Shown one piece after another: positions 1 to 12,400 of a stretch of 13,569 bases of DNA. The notes beneath the pieces were generated by a model. It saw nothing but the letters and a program-made list of their open reading frames with translations. It did no database searches and was not told where the DNA came from. The DNA is from Phoronis ovalis. Lineage: Eukaryota; Phoronida; Phoronidae. The translations under genes were made by a program, and so were the position numbers. Positions within the stretch are counted from its first letter, which is position 1. Each line of letters starts with the position of its first letter. Location of the stretch: assembly GCA_028565635.1 (NCBI GenBank), contig JAOXYB010037451.1, positions 1 through 13,569 of the forward strand, given 5' to 3'.

Positions 1-86
1 TAAGTTAGTTTGTACTTCAGGCAGCTTTAGATTTAAATATAGTTACTTTTTTTATGGTTTTATAAAAGTACATAATACTGAGGGCA

Positions 87-92
87 TTTATT
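87..92 (-). promoter_or_regulatory. Possible polyadenylation signal
   Basis: The minus strand reads AATAAA here, 43 nt beyond the stop that ends an unspliced exon 13 (136-138). This spacing would suit a short 3' UTR. The hexamer is common by chance in such AT-rich DNA, so it supports a terminal exon only weakly. Confidence 0.3.
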
Positions 93-191
93 TCGCAATA
101 TTACTTATTTTCTGAGATAATTATTACTAGATCTATTATGGTGATAATATACGCGAGAACATAACTGTAGCAAATTTAAAGTAATACTGAC

Positions 192-437
192 GCCAACATT
201 GCCCAGGATGAGAATGTTGGAAGGTGTCAACATCTGTGCATCTTAATGTAACCACTGTTGTCGAATTTTTAAAACGTTGACCATATCTGCAGGTATACAG
301 AATTATGCTATTGTAAGGTATAGTTGCACCATTGATTTTCCTCTGTTCAAAGAAATTTATCGTACTGCCAGTGGAATACTTCACATGAATGGATTTTGCT
401 CCCGATGGCAATGAGTAAAGAACCTGGCACTTCTTAA
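192..437 (-). CDS. Exon 13: second CCP/sushi domain, last one in window
   Basis: The acceptor is gatttctgtttcag|, phase 1. Four cysteines occur in KKCQVLYSLP, IILYTCRYGQRF, VTLRCTD and HPGQCW, giving a complete CCP with the same stretched C1-C2 segment as exon 12. The domain is followed by a possible phase-1 donor |gtcagtat at 191-190, which I used. Without it the frame stays open through QYYFKFATV to a stop at 136-138, 43 nt before a minus-strand AATAAA. The exon may therefore be terminal. The acceptor and domain are well supported; the low-coordinate boundary is not. Confidence 0.8.
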
Positions 438-3400
438 CTGAAACAGAAATCAAAAAAGAATTAAAAAATAACAAATTGAAGTTATCAATTAAGCAAAAAC
501 TGGATAACGATCTACTGTAGAGTATCGGTTCACAAACCATAACTTCCGTTGTGCTATGCATGACCAATGTTACGAATTTTATTTGGGTATATGTTTCACT
601 CGTGATGTACCGAAGTGTTCTACCGAAAAGTATTGCTGGGATTAAATAAAGGGAAGGGAATCTATATTAGGGCCGTATTATTTATAAATGAATACCATCT
701 ACAATTAAACAAATAAAAAACTGAATCTGAATTCGAACTCACTATGGTTCGAATTATCTTTTGGCAGACAGATGCCCCCAGATCATAGCTCAAAATCGAA
801 CTTGACCTGTATTTTCGTCTCTATTTACCTTCAGCTAGATTTGAAGCATTCATTCCAAATATCACAATTTTCAATTAGCAAAACCAGCATGACAACTGTG
901 AAAAAATGTCATTCTAAAATACCAGCTCAGCTAGAACGCCCACCCGCCTATGACGTCATGAGAGGAGAGAAGGGTTTAATGTGCATCTCAGATAAAAATC
1001 ACATTGTTGCAATAATTTACAAAAGCAAAATATCTTCTGCGAAATACATATAACAAAGTGAAAATGGCAGAAATGTTTAAAGCATATTTCTATTTTTACG
1101 ACTCAATTGACTAAGTAAATGTGGGTGCGAGGTTAGAAAGCACAGAGGGACGCGAACACTGTGAGACAGCTATGCATAAACTCAAGCACGATTACTTCCT
1201 AGAAAGAAATTGCGAATACAAACCTTTTTTCTAACATAATCTGAAACTATTAGTATTAGTGTGACTCACCTTTGCATTCTAGCCTATTCGTAATGTTAAT
1301 AAAAGATTCCGATTCAACAATCGTCCACTGTTGGGTGTCTGAACAAAGTGCAGTTATATCTCCTGACAGCTGCAGTGGTGAAAAATTATATCCAGATGAG
1401 CACGAGAACCTAACTACAGTGTTTAAGTTTACTTGGTTTTCTCGTTGTATGCTCATTTGACGCCATTCCGGGGTAGTAATGTTGCTCGTCAGTTTGATGT
1501 AAGCAGAACCTTCTTCAGGAGTAAAGAAGTCACATGTTCTCTCTAGACAGAAAAGTCACACTTCTGGTACATGATCATACATAAATACAACCTTTATGAT
1601 TAAAACAAACTGTTTAGCCTTAAAATCAACAGGCTCCAAATTAAAAACCCATCTTCAATTTCTTTCAACATAAAAATTCAATAAGAAAATGTGTAGTTAT
1701 ATTATTCCAGTTATTAATTAATAACAACGCATCTAGTTTCCCGTTAAAATAGCAACGAGAGTTAAATTTCTTTACGCAAAATTTACCAGTTTTACGTCAT
1801 GAGAGCTATTCTGGATAGAAGATTGCCAACGCCATTTAACGAGGAGACAGAAATCTGATGATTTATTCAATCAAACTATATAAAGGTTGTAGTACAACAT
1901 TCACAGTTGGACAAAAAAGAAAGAGCATCGAGCGGTAATTTTCCAGGGTTGCCACCCAATTGATTGATTGATCGATTTTGTCGATTTTTTAACGTTTTTA
2001 AACAGTTAATCGATTATTTAAAAAATCGCTAATTATTTTTTTCAATTGTTTTTTAAATTATTTAACATGTTACCATTTTTTTATCAAAAATATTTTTATC
2101 GATTTTTGACATCGATCTATACGTCAAACACACTCCAGCTCCCAAACCCAAGGACACCCAACCCAAACCTAGGTACCCAACCTCAACCTCCCTAGCTTTG
2201 GGTCCATAACCCCAAGATCGCCATTTTGTTCGTTTTATTCGAAAACGCGTGGATATGCTACAAGGTTATGATACAAATAGTATTGTGACATTAGGTTGTG
2301 CCACAAGAAATATTTCCATACTTTTTACTTGATAATAACAAACTAACGCACTGCTGTATGAGAATTTTTATCGTTTCTTGTGAATTTCGAAAGACGATGG
2401 TTTTTGAGTAGTAAAATTTTATGACTAATACGTCAGATATTGGGTCTATTGTTAGGACTAATAATATAGTACAATTTATTTATTTCACTTTCAACTCATC
2501 TTACCTCAATCCAACCAAATAGACAAAACATCGTCAACACATTAAATTCATGTAACTATAAATATTTTCAAACCTGTTCGCTTCACGATGTGTAATCTTC
2601 CGTGAGATTATACCAATATTACTGGTAAACTGAATATGAGAAATGCACTAATTTATAGGCAATTCCGGGAGGTTTTCAAAGACCGCCACAAGACAGCATA
2701 AACTGTGAACAGCAGTGACCCCAGGTTCTTTGTTAATTAAAATTGAAAATTAAATTATATATATTAGATTATACAGAAAGAAAAGAAACCAACCCTATTC
2801 TACTTATTTCCCGTCCTCGTGTACAATAAAATCGGATTTTATGCGCCTTACATGTATTTGATAGAATATACTGGTGAACCAGCTCAAGTCAGATCAGGTT
2901 ACTGTCAATCATCCAAGTATGTATTACATATGTTTGGATAGCACGATTTCTGACTTGTTAATCTTTAAAAATAAACTATCGACACTTACTAGGACATGGT
3001 ACCCCACATTCTTGGTACTCAGTAGGGTTACCTTGGCAGTACTGATACACTGGGAACGGCGATTCACATAATCTCAGCCGAAGACGTTTACCTCTCCCAC
3101 ATGTTAGGCTACACTCGCCCCACGATTTCCATGCTGACCAACCTGCCAAGACCGTAGTACATTGACAGTCCGGGTCTAAAATTGAGTAACATATTCTGCA
3201 AAGTTATATATCGATAGACAGTTAACAGTGTTTATCTGCGAACACGATGTTTATCGCTCTTGACTGTCTAGGACATGACAGAATACGTGGTAAATAATTT
3301 TAGGCAAAAGATGAAGCGTAAAAACATGGATATATATATATATATAAATGCGTGTATACCAATATGTATCTAAGTATGTATGCATTTACCCTCGTATTTT

Positions 3401-6400
3401 AGGTGTGTATGTGTGTGCGTTCATGTAAGCATAAATTAAAGGTTTGTACTGTAGGTTTCTAATTTTTATTGTTTTAATATTTAAAAATAGGCAACTAAAG
3501 TAATCACTGTAAGACTATTGTAATTATAATTCCAGCTGCTTACCCCTTGGTCTCTCACAGACTGCGTAACAGTCACTGTTTCTATCAAGCGCAACATCGT
3601 TGATGCCGGTTATGTTGCGTTCCGTCGAGTGATAGAGCTCAAGGTAATTCTCAGGGTAGCTACTGTTGCCATTATCTGGTTGATCTAAGATTATAAGATA
3701 GCTTATGCATAGTATTAAATGTTCAAACTAGGATCGCCTTCAGTCCTTTGAATATGGGATATTTTATTGATGCTACTATAATGCATTTTGTGAGCGAGGG
3801 TGTTACAATAAGAAATAGTAAAAATGTCGGTTTCTGTATAACCCATGAATTAATGTAATAATTTAGTGTAATCAAAAATTAAAATAGTAGGTAAATGGGC
3901 TATATAACACCTATCCGTTCTCACATAACAATCGTTGAAAATTCACCTGAACCGTTTTGTTCGGATCCAATTCATTTGACACTCACCACCGACTAAGACG
4001 GATAATTTAAAGGTTGTCACTTTCAAAAGTTGAAAAATTCACTGAGCTGTTTTCTTCCATCGAAGTTGAGTTTTCAGCAAAATTGGTTAGTGTCACAAGT
4101 AAATTGCTCGTGCTAGACGAACTGGTTGTGATAATGAAATTGGTCCGTATAAAACGATTTAAGTGATAGTACAACATTCTCGTTAACTGTAACGCAATTC
4201 TGACTCTGTTTTGTGAACAAATTTAGGACAGAGTCATTACTTGTGAGAAACAAAAGGAGGGAATCTACAAAATATATTACAGAGTAAATATATAATAAGA
4301 ACAAATTAATTGCAAAAATCGGATTTGAAGTTCATATTCTTCAAAATATTAGTTTTATTCAGTTTTTACTGTATATGAAGCACAACATACATTGTCCTAG
4401 CGGCAAAACTCATTCATGGCAGCAGCATATAGGAGTGACCGCAGTTACTGAGTAACATATATCCAATTATAAGTGCTATGAATGGATCAGATGATAGGTA
4501 AGGTTGCTTATGTTGGAAATTATATTTATGCCAGCACTGTAGTTTATATTTCAGCAACAGAAAACGGTATGCCTTTGTTTACGGGTATTGAGGTTGCATA
4601 AAGAAGTGAGTCTATTCATTTACCTGTTAGTGCAAACATTCAGTTCAACTAGGACATAAATGAAACAGTAAGGCAAAGTACACAACCTATTGCGTAAATA
4701 TAAATGGAATAAAAAATATGAAAAATATTGTTTTGTAGAATCTATATTCTAAACAACAGAAGTAAATATTGAAAATTGCGAAAAAGTATTAGAGGAAATT
4801 GGTGAAGTTCCATAACTGAAGATGTCATCTACCTTAAATTATTTGACGTCACTATTGGAAGAATTGTGCTTGAAAACTGCTTTTGAAAGTCAGATGCCAT
4901 CAACTTTTACGTTGGCCCTTGGCTGGCCCAATACTTAACTTTTACCAGAAACTTCAATACCACCTCGTTTGGAGAAATTCGATGAACTAAACTAGAGGGC
5001 CGTTTCATGTGCGGCAATAACCCGACACAAATCAACGTTATTTATAATGTTGAAATTTACATGTTATATACACTTGTAGACGGTGCTTTCTGACAAGTTT
5101 TACAAGACATGAAATGTTGATAATTAGTGTGCGATAATGTGCTTATATTTACCTGCTGAGATAATTGTTTGGGACCATTGAAACAGTTGCGAAAGTACAC
5201 CCCGGGGGTCCAACTCACGTACGTGCGTGAACATCGAAATCGATCCAAACCGCCAATCGAAAGTTAATTTGCGATAGCCTTTTGTTTCGAGTGATTATCC
5301 ATCCGCTTCCCGGACATTTTTCCAATAAAAGCTTAGCGCATCATTTAGGGTATCTAAAATTTGTTCTAATCAATGCAAAGGGGTCAAAATTTAAAAATGA
5401 GAAAAGGGCATTTAGGGTCTTTTTCAAAATTCTTCACACACATGGGTGCGAGTAATATATTTGAGTCGGACCGCCGGGAATTACATGTATGTTACACGTT
5501 ACACGTATGTGGACATCAAAACCTCTGTATTGAGTCCATATTAACGTTCTCCGTTGTTCCATATACAATTATTTAGCAGAGCAAGATTTGGTAATTATCA
5601 AGTATAAATAGTGTGCTATCTGATCATAAGCCTATTGACAAACCTGAAAGCCATCTGTCAAAGGTAAGTATTTCGTTATCAGTCTGAAATCGCCATATAC
5701 CTTCGATTTCATTATCTGTTATACCTAAGTAAATTCTTATCCATGTATGCACTGCATTGGTCTCCTCTGAAAGTATAACTCGGAAGCTGACGATTGATTT
5801 GTAGTTTCATGAGATTTGATGTCAATATAAATGTAATCTCTGCTTCATCACTAACATCAATTAGCAATGTCAGTTACTGTTAATTATCTTTTGTGGATGT
5901 TGAATTACAATAAAATATATTATCTTATGTTACAATTGGTTATCAATACATGTATTTTACATTTCTGGAACTTGTGGTCAAGAATTGAATAATCTGATTA
6001 TGTTTTTATGTGCACAAAAAGTACTAACAATTCTACGTTTTGACAACGTTTTGATTACATTAGATCTCAAATCTACCTCATGCAACACGTAAACGTTCAA
6101 AGGGTTCAAGACTCATTACTTTTATCAAGTTCCAAAACAAAATGGTCAGTTTCTCAAATAGTCGTGTCACAGTAGTTCCAGCGTGCAAAATTGTGTGTTG
6201 TAATATGTTACCTGTCATTACCTGGATTCAGTAATATGTTAGTTACAACATAGTCGAATTCACATTCGTCTCTGATTTCAAGCAAAGTCTGGTTAATGAT
6301 TCTACATAACTGATTCACAAATGACCAAGTGCATGGTGGTGTATAGAAACCATGCGTAGAGAAGCATTTATCACGATCCTCAATCGATAGATGGTTAGGA

Positions 6401-9400
6401 TGACAACCTGTAAGACACGTTTTCGCTTTTAAATTTATGCCATTAACGTATTTGTTTTAACTACAACATCTTCGTGTATTTAAGTTAAAAATAGGAAATT
6501 AGTCAATATCAATTTACAAGATATTCCAAAGCAAGTTTAGTTGATACACTGGAGTAATAGTAACTACAGTAGAAGATGAACAGCCAATGATTTTCTTTCT
6601 TCGTCATGATCTACCAAGAGCTGTTTATTACATTAACCCCCTGGAGAGTGATATCGTAATTTCACAAATCCATAAAGTTTAAGTTATGCAGAAGATGTTG
6701 TTGGAAAAGTGTTGATTCCAGTAACTGTATATAATATTTTAAAATGACAATGTGCAACATCAGGGAATGGGATATCGATAATAGCATGCTCACCATCGGT
6801 ACAACTTTGCATATGTAGTTGGCAAATAAATGGATGGTGCTCATCAGAATTTGCAGGAAGCCATTTTACACCATTGTCATCAGTCTCAAACCTTATGCCC
6901 TGTGTAATGGTGTCGTCATTAACTTGAAAGTAGTTATCGGAAAAAGGTAAGAAATCGTAGTTAGCTATTGATACATTTAGAATATTAACCCATACTTCAT
7001 TCGGGGACTTCCAGATGCCAATCCATGCTTGCTTCATTTTCTCCTTGACAGTTGCATTTGCACTTATGTATAACGTCATATTCCTAAAAATACAATTTTG
7101 TTTCCGTCTTGAGGTAAAGTTCAATCACTCAAAGATTGCTAACGACACAAGTACATGTATGTCGGTAAATAGTCGTACTTACTACTAGACTTCAAATAGA
7201 CTACTAGACTATCGTGTTTCGACGGTGAAAGCATTGTCGATAGAAATATATATTTATGACGGCTAAATACCCTTTTTATTTAAACTACAATTTACGTACT
7301 GCCACCATATCGTAGAAACTCCAACATTGATACATATATGGCTATTATAACTGATTATACACATTTTCAAGAGATTATTTAGATCTCTGTATCTAGAAAC
7401 CTTAAATTTAAAGTAATTCTAAATTTGGAAAATTCCAGATTGCTGTTGTCAGGCGTTCATGAAAAAAAAGCAGTTCAATAATTTAAAAAAAAAATGTGTT
7501 TCTTCTATTTATGTTGCATTAGCAAAAAATTAAGTTAATAAAATAAAATATAAAACATAATGAGAAAAGAATGCAAAAACAAAATTCTTCACATTTTTTA
7601 TAGTCAATTTCAAACATATTCTACCTTATGGTTTGCTCTAAGATTTCATGTACATCATCATATCCCGTGCTTAGTGGGTCAACAAGATGGCCACCAGCTA
7701 AAGACGCACATGTTGCTTCGGCTTCGAAAAATGGTAGTTCGTCACTGAAGTATCGGTAGCAGTAGTCACTATGCGCCATCCATCCTTCTGGACAGCGTTT
7801 TATCTCGCAAATTATACCGTTTGCTTCGGAACAATCCCTTTGGTGCCTATCAATTTAACTATATTTGAAATCTTGACAAGTACTGTATGTATACAACGAA
7901 TACTTACTGCTGAAAATATATGTGTTTTACATTAGTAATAAAAGGTTCATTTTTAACCCAGTTTTGCATATAGTACATGTATTTGCCTTATTGAAAATTG
8001 TCTGTCAGGCGTTTCATACTTGAATATAAGAATTTATTGTAACTTTATTGAAAATTGTAATCCAGTAATTATATATTGTCAAACCAAATAGTACTGGGCG
8101 TGATTTATAATTTATATAGTCCTATTTGGATTGACAGAATACAATTACTGGAACGCACTTTTCAGTAAAGTTACAATAACTGCGTATTATTTTGTATGTA
8201 TATATTTTGAATTAGTGTGGACAGTTAACAGTAAAACGCTAAATTAATTAATATATAATGTAAATATATTTAGGTGATCAGGTTCATTGTGTCTTAATGG
8301 GCTTAGTGTCAATTATTACTTAATGTAATATTTTTGACATTGCATGACATTTGAATGGTATACAATCTAACCCTAAAATCTAAAAGTTAGCATAGTCAAA
8401 GAAACGTGTGGCTATGTTCTTTGAGGACATCAAAGAAAAAACCGTTGCGTTTGGAAAGATCTCATTTCATAACGTGTGTAGTCAACCGCATTTTCACTAT
8501 GTAAAAAGTAACCGTATCCTTCCCGTAGGCAAAACTTGAACCAAAGACAGATGTTTTATGCGCAATAACATTCCTTTAATTTGATACACATGTACAAAAG
8601 GTTACCAAAAACGTGCAGGTCACAATAATTATTCTTACCATTGCACGTCACCATTAGCCAAAACCTCGACCATTCCGCACGCAGGAGTCTGTAGCACAGT
8701 GGTCCATTTTGTATTTGGTCTTGATTCACATCCATAATCATTTACGAAAATTCCATTGCCATTTGATCTCTGGCCTCCCCACACATTAGTTGACATATCG
8801 CTAAAATGTATGAGGTAAAATAATTTCCTTTAATCATATATTATTTAAAAAAAGGGAAGGTCACTGGAATTTGCAGATCTCTGATAGCCGAGAACGAGAC
8901 AGTCAAAGACGGACTGGCTACGGTAATGCGTATAGTCTCTTTTCCAATGAAATTAGCTAATTAATGTTGCTGCATGAATTAAGGCAGTTTTAATGCATGA
9001 TAACTGAACTTTAATAGCATTTCTCAGTGTTAACTTTGTAAATAAACTTCCAAACTGTGCATTTAATTTTATTTGCTAGCAGCTTAGATGTCAGGCAGCA
9101 GTTAAGTTGGAGTAGTGAGTTGTCTGATGGACCAGATGTCCAATAGACAATTGGCATGCAGTTGGTGACGTCAACAATTCATTTACAAAACGCGATATTA
9201 TCATCTTTCTTCGTACATGGAGCGCAAACCAAAAACAAAATATTATCTTCATTTGTCTAACAAATACCTTCTTGTTGCAATTTGCATTAGTATTTCAGCA
9301 CATATACAATTATGTTATTATTAATATTTTCCATTAGTTTCATTAAATTCTACCGCTTAATGCAATTTTCGTAAGTCGGGTTTTAAACCGGAATTGTATC

Positions 9401-12400
9401 CAACTGAGGATGCGGGAACGAAAGGGTCTCACGGTGCTCAAGCGCATGCAAATAGTCTATTAGCCAGATTAGTTTAAAGTGCAGTCTGTAATAGCTCCTA
9501 TCATAATGTACCTTTTAATGAACATTCTAACCACCAAAGCCTCTATTTCTTCAGAATACACGTCTATCACATGTGCACGTTTGTGATATTCACGGCATTT
9601 GCTTCTGGCGCGGTCGTATGTAGCCGTGGTATCGTTTAACTTGATATAGCATCGATTATTACTGTATGGTTTCCACACGTTGTTTGGGCATGGATTAGGG
9701 ACTGAAAGCAACGAAAACTCCTACTTCACTCTGTATAGCGCTAAAGTGCAACCTCACGTAATCTTTAAATATCTTGATTGGCTGTTTTTATCTTTCGAAT
9801 TTAAGACTTCAGTCCTCCACTGTAGTTGATAAAAATCATCGAAGATGAGACAGTTATCAGTAAAATACAAGTAGTGAATGTTTATCAGGTTTTTACAGTG
9901 TTTTCCAGGTAATTGCTGTAACAAATTCTTTATTGACAGTTTTAAGTAGCATTGTTGTTGACATGTATGGAAAAGGGTAGTTACTTCCGACAAAAATGCG
10001 TGTTCAAAACGGGTTTTACTTGTACTTCTATTGTGCCGCTGAAAAGCATTGTGAGAAGAAAATATCATGTCAAATAAAATAAACATCCTATTTCAACCAA
10101 TGCCCTATGTTGAATTTGTTGCGGACTTTGATTATATATTTTTTCAAGAAAACGTCTATCAAGCATTTTACACGAAATTTAAAGTCTTAATCTTACTTTC
10201 CTCCTATGTCAGTGAGATATAAGTATCGATATGAAATGTTACTATTTGTATTTTTTGAGACAACTGTCTCATCTTCGATGATTTTTATCAACTACAGTGG
10301 AGGGTTAGTCTTAAAATCAAAAGAAAAAATACGCGCGATATTTGTTCTGAGAAACGTCTAACAAAATAAGAAAATTCAAAAAGATTTCTTTAATTTTTTG
10401 GCTTTCAAAGAGAAGCTACTGGGTATTAAAATACTGACTATAGCTAATATATATGTAATTAAAAGTTAAAAATGTCCAAAGAATTTCATATTACAGTAAA
10501 TCTAGCATGGTCATGTGCACTAACGTATATAAATGCTTTGACAACATGCAACTAAGTTCATATCAAATCACTTTCTTATTCAATAAGGAAAAAACAGCTG
10601 TTTCCATTTTCCTTACAAGGGTTTCAAGAAAGCAAAGAGGAACTATTTACTCATTGCCAAAAGTAAAGAAATTATATTTCATGTTTTCGCCCGATTTTGA
10701 CACAGCATTAACCACTTTACATTTGGATGAATTTTCGGGGAAAAAGTAAGAGGCGTGTTTTGATAGCTTTGGAAGAATAATAACAATATTTAATAGAAAT
10801 AGTCCTGGAAGCATGCACACCATTGTTGTCTAAAATATTAAATAACTGCTGATATTAGTCTTCTAAAACCACTTATTATATAATGTATGTCCTTTTTAAA
10901 AACTAGTGACACAGACGGTATAGTAATTTATTCATAAACAACAAAAGGCAACGGTTCAGGGAAGCGAAAACTATGCATCTGATTACCAGAGTGTTACATT
11001 TTAATGTGAATTTAAGTTGCATTTGCTGTTGAGAACGCACCTGTTGACCACTGAACCCACTCTACCCGGTGTGACACGCTGGTATCAGCCCAACGCCAGA
11101 CTCCCTCGTCGTCAATGTCATTTCCGCCAACCCACACTCCGTAACTTGGGAAAAACTTGTCTTGCCCTGAAGTTAACAAAACAAACAAATTAAAACTAAT
11201 TTAAACTTTTATTTCAAGCACTCTTTGAAGTATCATGATAATGCAGCAACATAACATGGAAAACGCAAAACCACGTCATTACGCAATAGTTTAGTTTCTA
11301 TGTTACTTAAAACAAAGTACACAAAATGCCATACTGTAGATACTTTGGATTAATCGCCTCGACATAGATATTAACAAAGTTAACATTAGAAAAATGTTTT
11401 AAGAAATAATTTTTAATATTAAATGAAACATCAAAACTGACGTTACTGTTTCTGGTTGCCCAAGAACTTTAAAACTAGTGGCACTTACTTATCACCGCAT
11501 TTAACTTTTTAATTAGGTCATAATAAAAAAAAATGTTTGGAAGATGGATAAGATTGGCTTCCAATTCTTCGCAGTGCTCTTTTGCTTGTATCCAAGTCCT
11601 CGCTTCAGTTATGATTTTGTAGCACTTTCCCTGATAATGATAAAAACCGGAGTCGCAAACTGGAAGAGAAGGATCAGTTGGATGTCATTATTCGCTATGA
11701 AATCACAAGTTTCAAGATTGTATATAGAATAAAGGATTTTAACAATTCTTAGAAATATGCTTTAACAAGTAAAATTTTCGTCTTCCTGCTGTTCTATTTA
11801 TTTCAACGAAATCTGCCAGTTCATATTAAATTATTATACAAATTATGTTTGATCTTGAATCTATACCATATGACGGAGGCGATGCAGCTAGCAAATGTGA
11901 GAAGATCACCCGCGCATGCAGGGTGATCTAATTATTTTTAAAGATAAAATGTTGGGTTTATTTTTCACTCCAAATCCATATATATTACGCGAGAGACTCA
12001 AGTTTGCTAGTCGTTGTAAAGCCATCACTGTTTGTATGTCTAGCACCATAGACCATGTTTCTTGTAGACACGACATGAAGCTGATTCCTTGTGAATGGTC
12101 CGAAAACAAAACTCTAAAAGGCTTCTCTAAGCAAGATACCCTCAATAATTGTACCCCAACCAAGACAAAAAAGTTGTGGCAAGCGAAATATGCAAGCATT
12201 ATTTTGTCCGCCCAGAACCGTCAATTAAAATTACATTTTCCAACGGCTGCAATGCAATTTCCATCAACTTTGGAAATATACCATTCTTCAATGATACATG
12301 TAGCTTCGAAGGTCATATTATCAACATCAGGGGAACCATGCATGAAATTATTGTCGCACAATTGGCATCAAATATTTGATCACAGCAGACATTCCAGACA

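Larger units (their letters stand above)
1543..2989 (-). other. Intron 11 (TSP1 to CCP1)
   Basis: This 1447-nt intron has a consensus gtaagt donor at 2989. It contains low-complexity T/A-rich sequence at about 1958-2110 and a C/A-rich tract at about 2130-2192. I found no additional TSP1 or CCP exon in it. Confidence 0.75.

Noticed and set aside
952-959. TGACGTCA CRE-like palindrome (similar words near 4850 and 9167)
   Set aside because: Eight-base matches scattered in introns without clustering or promoter features.
772-1053. Plus-strand ORF of 93 codons
   Set aside because: No recognisable domain, and it lies inside an intron of a well-supported minus-strand gene.
2130-2192. Telomere-like repeat
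   Set aside because: The CCCAA/CCTAA words do not keep a fixed period, so this is not a real interstitial telomere array.
4113-4304. Minus-strand ORF with a hydrophobic start, possible transmembrane exon
   Set aside because: It lies in the middle of CTLD-E between two exons that fit each other; no motif supports it.
5057-5248. Minus-strand ORF with VSWTPGVYFRNCFNGPK followed by a gtaaat donor, as a possible exon
   Set aside because: It has no clear acceptor or domain, and exons 9 and 10 already join directly into WLSDQPDN.
10507-10749. Plus-strand ORF sharing a YSLP word with the CCP2 exon
   Set aside because: The similarity is four residues only and there is no cysteine pattern; judged coincidental.
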